Positions 49,378 to 55,818 of a stretch of DNA of 57,978 nucleotides are shown one piece after another. A program made the position numbers and the translations under genes. The DNA is from a virus. The notes below the pieces were generated by a model. That model was not told the DNA's origin. It searched no databases and worked only from the letters and a program-made list of their open reading frames with translations. Positions within the stretch are counted from its first letter, which is position 1. Each line of letters opens with the position of its first letter. Location of the stretch: the IMG/VR virus record IMGVR_UViG_3300025832_000009, positions 1 to 57,978 of that record; one strand, 5' to 3'.

Positions 49378-51624
49378 TTATCTTAAAATTTGGCTGTAAC
49401 TTCCATTATTATCATATTTAGCAAAGTTAAGTTTTATTTTTGATTTCTTTTTTAAAGGTTGATATAGTGTTTTTTGACAAGCCATTATAGCTAATCCAGA
49501 GCTAATTGAAGCATCAAACTTAGTTCTATTGTTTATATTGAATCTAGCCCAGTCTTCTAGAGTCCTTGTGAAATACATAGAGCCTATTGCATCAGGATCT
49601 CTGTAAGTTCCTTGCATATCAAATCCTACATGCTTTTCTATGTAAGACTCTATTGCTGCTGCGTGAGCCTGCTTTATGTCTTCAGAACTGTTAGGCATCC
49701 CACCTAATTCCTTTTCTGTTACAGATAGTTTATTATATGGTTTATCAGGTCTATTAATACTATATTTTCTATACCCTCTATTTTTAAAATGATATAATAA
49801 CCTAGGTTTGTTATTTTCTATAAGTATGGGCATTCCATAAAAAACACAAGCCATTAATACATCTTCAAAAAACATTTCTGCCGTTTGAGGTCTAGCCACA
49901 TATTCTAGAAAAAACTCGTTAACAGGCCCTTCATCCATATGAAACTTTGTTAGTCCATGTAACGCCCCATTAGAAGCGCCACCACCAACAGTACCTGATA
50001 TATCGTAACTATCACAACCAAAAGCCCCCATGTGTTCATTACCAGGAAGTTTTAGTCCGTTTCTTGTATTGTAATTATTCTGTAGCTGTTTGTTTGGAGT
50101 CCAAGATATTAAAAACCTTCCTTTTTGATTAGGGCTAAATATAACCTGAGTATCTTTTACACCATCTTTCCATGAAAAAGAACCTCTTGTTAAAAACCTG
50201 TCTTTTATTAAAGAATCGTTATAATCTATTTGCTGATATATCTTAGTTAAATTAAATAATGATTGCTTACTCTCATCTCTAAACGCATGAGATTCAGTTC
50301 TTGGAAACTGTCTATAAAATTCGTTTAATGCATCAGGGTCATTTTTTAAACTATCTACTTCAGCCTCCCAATAATCAACTGCACCTTGTGTTATATATTC
50401 TCCATCTATTCCTATTATTGGATTTTTTGGAGTTCTAAATACAGGCATTCCATATCTATCTATAAAACCTTCCATGTTATATTCCATTGGAATAAACAAA
50501 CTATACAAACCACTCTTAGTTTGTCCATTACGGTTTCTGTTATTGACTTTAGAATCAAAGTATAATTTCTTACCATTGTCCCCACCTTTTTCTAATGCAT
50601 TAGCAGTAGAACCCATCATACATTTTCCAATAACTTTGCTACCTAAACGCAAACACGTTTTTGTAACCCTCCAGTTATTTAAAATATTATTTGGCTTCTC
50701 CCATTTCTTAGATTCATCATGAATCAATAGCTTTAATTTTTCCCCATCATAACTGTTATCCCCTGTATTTTTCCAGTCAATAGAAGTGTCTAGTCCCTCA
50801 ACAATGGTTTCGTCTTCCTCATACATATTTTTTTTAGTAATCTTAGAAGCAGGAACTCTAAACGCTAGTTCTGTCTTAGGCTTATCCATACCGTCTTGTA
50901 CGGGTTTAAAAAAGAAAGGGTAATTATTTACAATTGGAACAACTTTATCTGTAAACATTTTTTTAGCATCAGCTCCTGTCTTAGACAAAATACCTATCCT
51001 AGCATCTTTACTTATTGTTCCTATGTTACTAGCCTCTTCACTAGCCATATAAGAAAATCCTGAACGCCTTATCTTTAAATAGTCTTGACCAAAACTTCGT
51101 TTATCTGCTTTGCATGCTTCCCAGTGTAAATAAAATACTCTGTTAGCATCTCTGTATTCTGGAAGCCCAACATCTATTTTAGTCCATTGAATATACATAT
51201 AATGAGATCCTGTGATATATGTAGGAACACCATTATTCATGAACCAAAATCCATCTTCTCTTCTGTCGAATTCCTGTTCAATGTAATCTACCCATTCATT
51301 CTTAAAAGATAATGATGTGTTATGCCATTGAAATATAGATTTAATTTTATGCAATACTTTGGGGTAGTCAAAAGGTTCCCAGTATTGTTCTTTCTTTTCT
51401 TTGCTTCTTGAATGTATTTTTTCAGGAGGCTTTGGCAGTCCTATTTTTAAGCCTTCAATTTCAACTATGTCTTGAATCTGACCAGTCTTTGATATAACTA
51501 TAAAGTCATACTTTTCATTATAACCATAAACCCAGGCCTTACCTTTGTTTTTAGTGGTTATAACACTTTTAGGAATAAAATTATTTAATTCCTTAATTAA
51601 GCTATGTTGCTCTTCCTTCTGCAA
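49378..51624 (-). CDS. terL: Terminase large subunit, 748 aa
   Basis: The protein is the DNA-packaging ATPase and nuclease. The N-terminal region includes FWFMNNGVPTYITGSHYMYI and QDYLKIRRSGFSYMASEEAS, the divergent Walker-A-like segment seen in this terminase group. Walker B-like and coupling motifs follow (KLKLLIHDESKKW). The nuclease half has FGCDSYDISGTVGGGASNGA (first Asp) and LIENNKPRLLYHFKNRGY. The reading frame has no ATG near the beginning: the only start is TTG at 51624, inside the end of the upstream 91-aa gene, with an in-frame stop seven codons upstream. A non-ATG start is therefore inferred. Confidence 0.9.
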   Translation of the reverse strand: MQKEEQHSLIKELNNFIPKSVITTKNKGKAWVYGYNEKYDFIVISKTGQIQDIVEIEGLKIGLPKPPEKIHSRSKEKKEQYWEPFDYPKVLHKIKSIFQWHNTSLSFKNEWVDYIEQEFDRREDGFWFMNNGVPTYITGSHYMYIQWTKIDVGLPEYRDANRVFYLHWEACKADKRSFGQDYLKIRRSGFSYMASEEASNIGTISKDARIGILSKTGADAKKMFTDKVVPIVNNYPFFFKPVQDGMDKPKTELAFRVPASKITKKNMYEEDETIVEGLDTSIDWKNTGDNSYDGEKLKLLIHDESKKWEKPNNILNNWRVTKTCLRLGSKVIGKCMMGSTANALEKGGDNGKKLYFDSKVNNRNRNGQTKSGLYSLFIPMEYNMEGFIDRYGMPVFRTPKNPIIGIDGEYITQGAVDYWEAEVDSLKNDPDALNEFYRQFPRTESHAFRDESKQSLFNLTKIYQQIDYNDSLIKDRFLTRGSFSWKDGVKDTQVIFSPNQKGRFLISWTPNKQLQNNYNTRNGLKLPGNEHMGAFGCDSYDISGTVGGGASNGALHGLTKFHMDEGPVNEFFLEYVARPQTAEMFFEDVLMACVFYGMPILIENNKPRLLYHFKNRGYRKYSINRPDKPYNKLSVTEKELGGMPNSSEDIKQAHAAAIESYIEKHVGFDMQGTYRDPDAIGSMYFTRTLEDWARFNINNRTKFDASISSGLAIMACQKTLYQPLKKKSKIKLNFAKYDNNGSYSQILR

Positions 51625-51877
51625 ATCCTCTTTTTGGTTTTTTTACTTCTTTACTAACTCCCTCAATTTCATTCTTTTCCAATTCTATTCTGCTCAGTAT
51701 TTCAAAAGCATCAAATATAGCCAGTTTTTTTGTAGCCGCTGCATTCTTTAGCTTGTCTGCCGCTAACTCATCATCTTCCCCGTATTTTATAATATCTTCT
51801 CCAGCAACCTTTATTAATTCATTAACTGCTTTTTCACCTGCTTTTATAATCTTTAACTTAATCTTATTTACATCCAT
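51602..51877 (-). CDS. Protein upstream of terminase, 91 aa (small-terminase candidate)
   Basis: The product is helical (KIKLKIIKAGEKAVNELIKV, then ADKLKNAAATKKLAIFDAFE and EILSRIE). It is conserved next to terL in related phages, as far as I recall. Size and position fit a small terminase subunit, but no helix-turn-helix is evident, so that remains a guess. It overlaps the terminase reading frame by 23 bp. Confidence 0.65.
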   Translation of the reverse strand: MDVNKIKLKIIKAGEKAVNELIKVAGEDIIKYGEDDELAADKLKNAAATKKLAIFDAFEILSRIELEKNEIEGVSKEVKKPKRGFAEGRAT

Positions 51878-51878
51878 A

Positions 51879-52442
51879 TTATATAGCTAAAGTTATTTGA
51901 TGGTCAAACATTCTATACAGTTTTTCTCCATCTACCATAAACTCATATTCGCTTTCAGGCTTAAAAGAAACTTTGTCTCCATTGTTAACACCCTTACTAA
52001 CTAGGTATTTGTTTGAGTATTTAACTAGACCCATTAACGGTTCTTCTTCTTCGTGGCTTTTTAGGTAGTAGTCTTCTTTTTTTACAGGCTTAATCATACA
52101 ATATTTAGAATGTGAATTCCAAGTATCATTATTTTTGTACATAAAAAATTGATCGTTGTCTATAAAAAATAAATCATCTTTAAAAAAACTTTTTCCGCTT
52201 TTCTCTCTACCCTTCATGTCATTATAATATTTAAAAACATTATGATGAACTAAAAGAGTATCTCCTATTTGAACAGGACCATTATAGTTTATTGGAGTCT
52301 CAATGACTATTGCGTATCTGTTAGATGCAGTGTGGTCTTCTTTTGAAGTGCTGGTAATAAAGTCTATGTTACCAATCTTTTTTGTGTTGTCGTATCTCCT
52401 ATCGTCTTTAGGTTTTACTATAAAATAAAAAGGTGATTTCAT
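51879..52442 (-). CDS. GroES-like duplicated protein, 187 aa
   Basis: The C-terminus, NGDKVSFKPESEYEFMVDGE followed by KLYRMFDHQITLAI, resembles the last strands of GroES (GDxVxFxxxxGxExxxDGExYxxxxxxDILA). The N-terminal half has FIVKPKDDRRYDNTK, RYAIVIETPINYNGPVQIGD and TLLVHHN, which fit the first GroES strands, mobile loop and GD turn. The protein thus looks like a long or doubled co-chaperonin fold. It is distinct from groES at 2938. Whether it contacts the phage GroEL or acts in the virion is unknown. Confidence 0.55.
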   Translation of the reverse strand: MKSPFYFIVKPKDDRRYDNTKKIGNIDFITSTSKEDHTASNRYAIVIETPINYNGPVQIGDTLLVHHNVFKYYNDMKGREKSGKSFFKDDLFFIDNDQFFMYKNNDTWNSHSKYCMIKPVKKEDYYLKSHEEEEPLMGLVKYSNKYLVSKGVNNGDKVSFKPESEYEFMVDGEKLYRMFDHQITLAI

Positions 52443-52672
52443 TCAAAATATATATTGTACTCAATTGAAACAGGCATAGAAGAATTAAATTCTTTCCAAA
52501 GAAATATTTCTCCTTTTTTGTTTTCAATAAAAATAGTTAGTGATTGATTTGATTCATTTTTCTTAATTAAATGAATCATATGAGTACCACCAAATATCTC
52601 TTGATCTACAATATAATGCATAGCTCCTGACTTATAATCAGCACCTATTGATATTTTTCTAATTTGTTCCAT
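52439..52672 (-). CDS. Conserved small protein, 77 aa
   Basis: The product begins MEQIRKISIGADYKSGAMHY and is beta-rich, with GGTHMIHLIKK and EIFLWKEFNSSMPVSIEYNI. The pattern IRKISxGADYKSxAMHYxVGQ recurs in marine flavophages next to the terminase. It is the first gene after the three-hairpin RNA and terminator, and has its own promoter. Function unknown. Confidence 0.7.
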   Translation of the reverse strand: MEQIRKISIGADYKSGAMHYIVDQEIFGGTHMIHLIKKNESNQSLTIFIENKKGEIFLWKEFNSSMPVSIEYNIYFE

Positions 52673-52688
52673 TTAATTTAATTTACAA

Positions 52689-52696
52689 CAAATATA
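52689..52696 (-). promoter_or_regulatory. TAnnTTTG promoter box for the packaging operon
   Basis: The minus strand reads TATATTTG 17 nt ahead of the start at 52672, directly after the terminator T-run. It would start the transcript carrying the terminase. Confidence 0.6.
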
Positions 52697-52699
52697 AAC

Positions 52700-52730
52700 A
52701 AAAAAAAATACCTCCGAATCAACAGAGGTA
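52700..52730 (-). terminator. Terminator of the three-hairpin RNA
   Basis: TACCTC (52709-52714) and GAGGTA (52725-52730) form the stem, extendable by A-T and G-T pairs. On the minus strand nine T follow (complement of 52700-52708). Confidence 0.85.
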
Positions 52731-52741
52731 CTTTGTTAGAA

Positions 52742-52820
52742 GCAAGCAGCAAACCATCCCTTGGACTATCCAAGGAGCGAACCACGCCTTAGACTAGCTA
52801 AGGCTCAAACCACTGCTTGC
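52742..52820 (-). ncRNA. Three-hairpin, circularly permuted RNA element
   Basis: Three perfect helices are present: outer P1 742-749/813-820 (8 bp), P2 759-764/770-775 (6 bp) and P3 786-792/798-804 (7 bp), all plus 52000. P2 and P3 have 5-nt loops (ACTAT, ACTAG on the plus strand). Each arm is separated by a linker CAAACCA, CGAACCA or CAAACCA. The arms are tandem repeats of about 28 nt whose third copy is split between the two ends. It lies between the 331-aa tail gene and a T-tailed terminator, so it is probably transcribed leftward. Function unknown; a packaging RNA is one idea. Confidence 0.65.
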
Positions 52821-52827
52821 ACTTATG

Positions 52828-53823
52828 TTAACTTACAGTTCTTGAAATCATAGAACTATGTCCCTGAGCTATTTGATAGGCCTGTATTTCTGATGTCCCA
52901 CTCAGGTCGCTCTGGTATTGAAATGTAATTGCGTCTGATAAATCCCCCATTATGTATGGAGTTTGTTTATTTGTATTTGTCCAAGTAGGGTTCGGTATTC
53001 CTATAGCAAACTTAAAATATGCTTTTCTCGACTTGCTTGTGCTATCCCAAGGAGTATTTGTATTAAACCTATTTTGTGCAGTCCCTGATTTTAACAAGCA
53101 CCTAAAACCTAGGTCGTTATTAATAGTTACAGGAAACGAAGTAAACGGCGTTAAAAGGTCACCTTTATCAAATAGAAATTGCAGGGGATTTATAGGCACT
53201 TCTACATAAGCCGTGCTGTTTACAGTTTTAAAGTCTGTAATAGTTACCCCTGGAGTGACCACTGGGTTTTGAAATTTTTGCACGTAGTTCAAATCCCCGT
53301 TAAAATTCCATTCTGTAGTTATTGGGAATAATTCACTGGGATTGCCTTGATCGTCAACATAGTTTTGAGGTGATGAACACCAATTACTTCCTGGAAAATT
53401 TGTTTGTATATATTGGCCATTCAAGTGGGAGGGGTGAACATAATTTCCGCGCTTAAACGGGGTTCCACCATCGGACGTATTTGATGGTCTATATCTAAAT
53501 AAGAAAAGCCTCGGGTTATTATCTAACCATCTTTTGTCGAACTGGGTAGGGACACTAATACACAACGCCCTTTGTTTTAATGATGGGCCAGAGGCTTGAT
53601 ATGGATTTGGACTACCTGACTTATACACCCACATTTGAGGTGTAGGTATTTGTATACCGCCAACATAAGAAGAATTTCCAATAAACTCTGCTATATCATC
53701 AAATTTAAATGTTTTTGTTTGCAAAGGGGTTGGAGATGAACTTCCATGTGTTCCAATAACATAATCATCTCCATTTACTGGATTTTGATTAGGGTAACTA
53801 TTTGTGTTACTTATTTTTGCCAT
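52828..53823 (-). CDS. Tail appendage/receptor-binding protein, 331 aa
   Basis: The first 45 residues (MAKISNTNSYPNQNPVNGDD, then YVIGTHG, LQTKTFKFDDIAEFIG) are shared in pattern with the next gene upstream, so they form a common docking head. The rest is unrelated: a Pro/Asn/Trp-rich beta domain (FLFRYRPSNTSDGGTPFKRG and others) typical of host-facing tips. It ends 7 nt before the three-hairpin element. Receptor binding is inferred. Confidence 0.7.
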   Translation of the reverse strand: MAKISNTNSYPNQNPVNGDDYVIGTHGSSSPTPLQTKTFKFDDIAEFIGNSSYVGGIQIPTPQMWVYKSGSPNPYQASGPSLKQRALCISVPTQFDKRWLDNNPRLFLFRYRPSNTSDGGTPFKRGNYVHPSHLNGQYIQTNFPGSNWCSSPQNYVDDQGNPSELFPITTEWNFNGDLNYVQKFQNPVVTPGVTITDFKTVNSTAYVEVPINPLQFLFDKGDLLTPFTSFPVTINNDLGFRCLLKSGTAQNRFNTNTPWDSTSKSRKAYFKFAIGIPNPTWTNTNKQTPYIMGDLSDAITFQYQSDLSGTSEIQAYQIAQGHSSMISRTVS

Positions 53824-53824
53824 A

Positions 53825-54307
53825 CTATGATACTGCTTGTATTACAATCCAATTTGAACCATCAGACCAAAATTGCGCTCCGTTGTAAGGTTTGTTTACA
53901 TTATAAAAACTAGCACCATTTACAGTTTCTGCTCCAGGTCCTAATACATGTATTTTATCACTTGCATTTAGAGTTCCATCTGTTACAAGTCTTATTATTC
54001 TATAAGGAGTACTTGTTGCTGATGGTAGTGTTAATTCGTAAGTTCCATTACTACCTGTCCAAGTGGCGTATATTGTGTTTTTGCTTGAAGAGTAAGAGGA
54101 AGAACCTCCTGAACTAGCGGTTACTAAAAAAGGATTAGAAGTATCTACAGTTGTTTGATTTTGAACAAACTCAGCAATATCAGCGAGCGTAAATACTTTT
54201 GTTTGTAAAGAAGGGTTAGTAGCTACACCATCTGTACCAATTAAATAATCTTTAGCATTAACATCTGTTTTTACAGGATATGATGAAATGTTACTAATCT
54301 TTGCCAT
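53825..54307 (-). CDS. Tail appendage protein, 160 aa
   Basis: The N-terminus MAKISNISSYPVKTDVNAKD followed by YLIGTDGVATNPSLQTKVFT and LADIAEFVQN matches the head of the following gene. After a Ser-rich linker comes a small beta domain (YATWTGSNGTYELTLPSATS, then FYNVNKPYNGAQFWSDGSNW). It has a TATCTTTG promoter 24 nt upstream. A short tail tip or adaptor is likely. Confidence 0.7.
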   Translation of the reverse strand: MAKISNISSYPVKTDVNAKDYLIGTDGVATNPSLQTKVFTLADIAEFVQNQTTVDTSNPFLVTASSGGSSSYSSSKNTIYATWTGSNGTYELTLPSATSTPYRIIRLVTDGTLNASDKIHVLGPGAETVNGASFYNVNKPYNGAQFWSDGSNWIVIQAVS

Positions 54308-54330
54308 TTTTTTTATTTTAATTCTTTTAA

Positions 54331-54338
54331 CAAAGATA
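54331..54338 (-). promoter_or_regulatory. TAnnTTTG promoter box for the tail appendage genes
   Basis: The minus strand reads TATCTTTG 24 nt ahead of the start at 54307 and just after the holin gene. Confidence 0.6.
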
Positions 54339-54352
54339 CATATTATTCTTTT

Positions 54353-54829
54353 CTATTTTTTAAATGTCTTCATTACCTTTTCTATTCCTCTTGAACCAAA
54401 GTAAAATATAGTCATTGTACCAAACAACGACTGTATTACAGGAACGTATGCCTTGTCTATTGTAAACTCACCTAGGTTTCCATCAAAGAATACACAGGCT
54501 AAAAACATAATAAACATAGCACCAGTAAGTACAGGCCTAATTAACCTTGTTACGGCATGCTCGTTATCCATGGAAAGTCTTTTGGTAACCTCAACCATTT
54601 CAATCATGTCGTTCTCCATTTCCTGTAGGAGAATACTCTTGTCTGGCTCACTAAGGTTCTTGTCGCCTCGTATAGCTGTCCCTAATGAGTTTAATTGCTT
54701 TATCCCTGTTATGTTACCAGCTAGGTCTAAAAGTTCAGGAGAAACGCTCTTACCCTGTTTAACTAGCCAACGAAGTGCATTCCCTACGTTAGTTCCCTTA
54801 CCGCCATTTTTTCTTTTATTGTCTTCCAT
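54353..54829 (-). CDS. Holin-like membrane protein, 158 aa
   Basis: The N-terminal 95 residues are polar and helical (KSILLQEMENDMIEMVEVTK). They are followed by two or three transmembrane helices, PVLTGAMFIMFLACVFF and PVIQSLFGTMTIFYFGS, separated by a short loop, and a basic end (GIEKVMKTFKK). This is the layout of the GTA-type 3TM holin family. It is next to the M15 peptidase gene with 1 bp spacing, forming a lysis cassette. Confidence 0.75.
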   Translation of the reverse strand: MEDNKRKNGGKGTNVGNALRWLVKQGKSVSPELLDLAGNITGIKQLNSLGTAIRGDKNLSEPDKSILLQEMENDMIEMVEVTKRLSMDNEHAVTRLIRPVLTGAMFIMFLACVFFDGNLGEFTIDKAYVPVIQSLFGTMTIFYFGSRGIEKVMKTFKK

Positions 54830-54830
54830 G

Positions 54831-55202
54831 TTAGTATGTCCACATTACTGATTGAGCCTTATCAAAGTCTATGTCTACGTGAATAAACGTACTTCCTACC
54901 CCTATTCTTTGAAATCCTGTCTCCTGTAATAAGAATATTAGGTTATACCTGTCCGTAGAGTTTGTGCATGATAGATCTGCTGCCAGTCCATACATATGGC
55001 TTGAACCCTTAGACGTCTCTGTCTTTGGCTTACCGCCAACTTTAGCGTTATGCTCTTCTGTTCGATATCCGCTGTTTATTTTTATAGGACTCCCTAGCTT
55101 ATCCCTAACCTCGTCTAGCATTTCAAGTAGGGTTTTACTCATTAAAGATCCGCTACCAGGTTTATCTGGGGAGTCAAACTCTGATGTTGTAAAATATTTC
55201 AT
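54831..55202 (-). CDS. M15-type peptidase endolysin, 123 aa
   Basis: The zinc site of M15 D-Ala-D-Ala peptidases is visible: INSGYRTEEHNAKVGG, then SSHMYGLAADLS with the H-x(6)-D pair, and GVGSTFIHVDIDF with the final His. Length is normal for the short phage form. The opening MKYFTTSEFDSPD and the LLEMLDEVRDKLGSP helix are also typical. It would cut peptidoglycan peptides at lysis. It is coupled to a small membrane protein upstream (ATGA overlap) and the holin downstream. Confidence 0.9.
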   Translation of the reverse strand: MKYFTTSEFDSPDKPGSGSLMSKTLLEMLDEVRDKLGSPIKINSGYRTEEHNAKVGGKPKTETSKGSSHMYGLAADLSCTNSTDRYNLIFLLQETGFQRIGVGSTFIHVDIDFDKAQSVMWTY

Positions 55203-55354
55203 TTGTTTTCTTTATAATTCACATATATCCTTTGTGCGGTATAAACTATTGATCCTATTAATAGTATTAATTTTAATACGGCTTCTATTTTACTAAAAGA
55301 TACAGCTAATGTAATGCTGTTAAGCAGGTATATTTTCAAGTCTGATATGGTCAT
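55199..55354 (-). CDS. Small membrane protein in lysis cassette, 51 aa
   Basis: A hydrophobic segment (VLKLILLIGSIVYTA) is preceded by an amphipathic helix (MTISDLKIYLLNSITLAVSF) and followed by a basic end (QRIYVNYKENK). Similar one- or two-helix proteins stand next to endolysins in many flavophages and could be a pinholin or spanin part. The stop overlaps the endolysin start as ATGA. Confidence 0.6.
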   Translation of the reverse strand: MTISDLKIYLLNSITLAVSFSKIEAVLKLILLIGSIVYTAQRIYVNYKENK

Positions 55355-55358
55355 TTTA

Positions 55359-55445
55359 TTAAACATTCTTTGGTTTGTAATTCATTTGAACATCAATCAA
55401 CCAGGAATTGTTTTGAAAAAAATAATATGCAGTTCTTGATTTCAT
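55359..55445 (-). CDS. Possible microprotein, 28 aa
   Basis: The ORF encodes MKSRTAYYFFQNNSWLIDVQ followed by MNYKPKNV. A TAACTTTG box ends 5 nt before the ATG and the ORF ends 4 nt before the next start. A longer reading from 55568 would overlap the 117-aa gene. Support is from spacing only. Confidence 0.35.
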   Translation of the reverse strand: MKSRTAYYFFQNNSWLIDVQMNYKPKNV

Positions 55446-55450
55446 ATAAA

Positions 55451-55458
55451 CAAAGTTA
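55451..55458 (-). promoter_or_regulatory. TAnnTTTG promoter box of lysis genes, possibly leaderless
   Basis: The minus strand reads TAACTTTG just after the stop of the 117-aa gene and 5 nt ahead of the ATG at 55445. It could drive the lysis cassette. Confidence 0.5.
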
Positions 55459-55464
55459 CTAAAA

Positions 55465-55818
55465 TTATTCTTCACTATTTGTAGGTGGTACTTCTGCACC
55501 TCTTGGCCAACCCATAAAACTATGTGCCGCTGCATCCCCTGGGAACACTTCATACGTTCCGAAATCAAGTAGGTCGCTAGACATTACATCATAAGCCCAA
55601 CCATCGTAATAAACTGGAGGTGTAAGCTCGTGACCATCAGGACCGTAAGTCCCAGGTGTCTCAACCACCTTACCAATGTTTACCACTGCGGCTGTTCCGT
55701 TTGTAAACTGCATAGTAGTTACACCTTCTTCTGTTACCTCTTCCCATACCCCTTTGGATATTAGGATGTCTTTACCTTGTTGTTCTGTATCAAATACAGT
55801 CTTATAAATTTGCATCAT
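55465..55818 (-). CDS. Conserved virion-associated protein, 117 aa
   Basis: The product carries YKTVFDTEQQGKDILISKGV, then WEEVTEEGVTTMQFTNGTAA and ETPGTYGPDGHELTPPVYYD and ends with DAAAHSFMGWPRGAEVPP. This pattern is conserved in a family that follows appendage genes in marine flavophages. It overlaps the appendage gene end by 4 bp. It probably assists or caps the appendage; no activity known. Confidence 0.75.
   Translation of the reverse strand: MMQIYKTVFDTEQQGKDILISKGVWEEVTEEGVTTMQFTNGTAAVVNIGKVVETPGTYGPDGHELTPPVYYDGWAYDVMSSDLLDFGTYEVFPGDAAAHSFMGWPRGAEVPPTNSEE

Noticed and set aside
51640-51660. -1 frameshift fusing the 91-aa protein to terminase at an A-rich heptamer
   Set aside because: The terminase frame is +1, not -1, relative to the upstream gene, so the slippery site does not lead into it.
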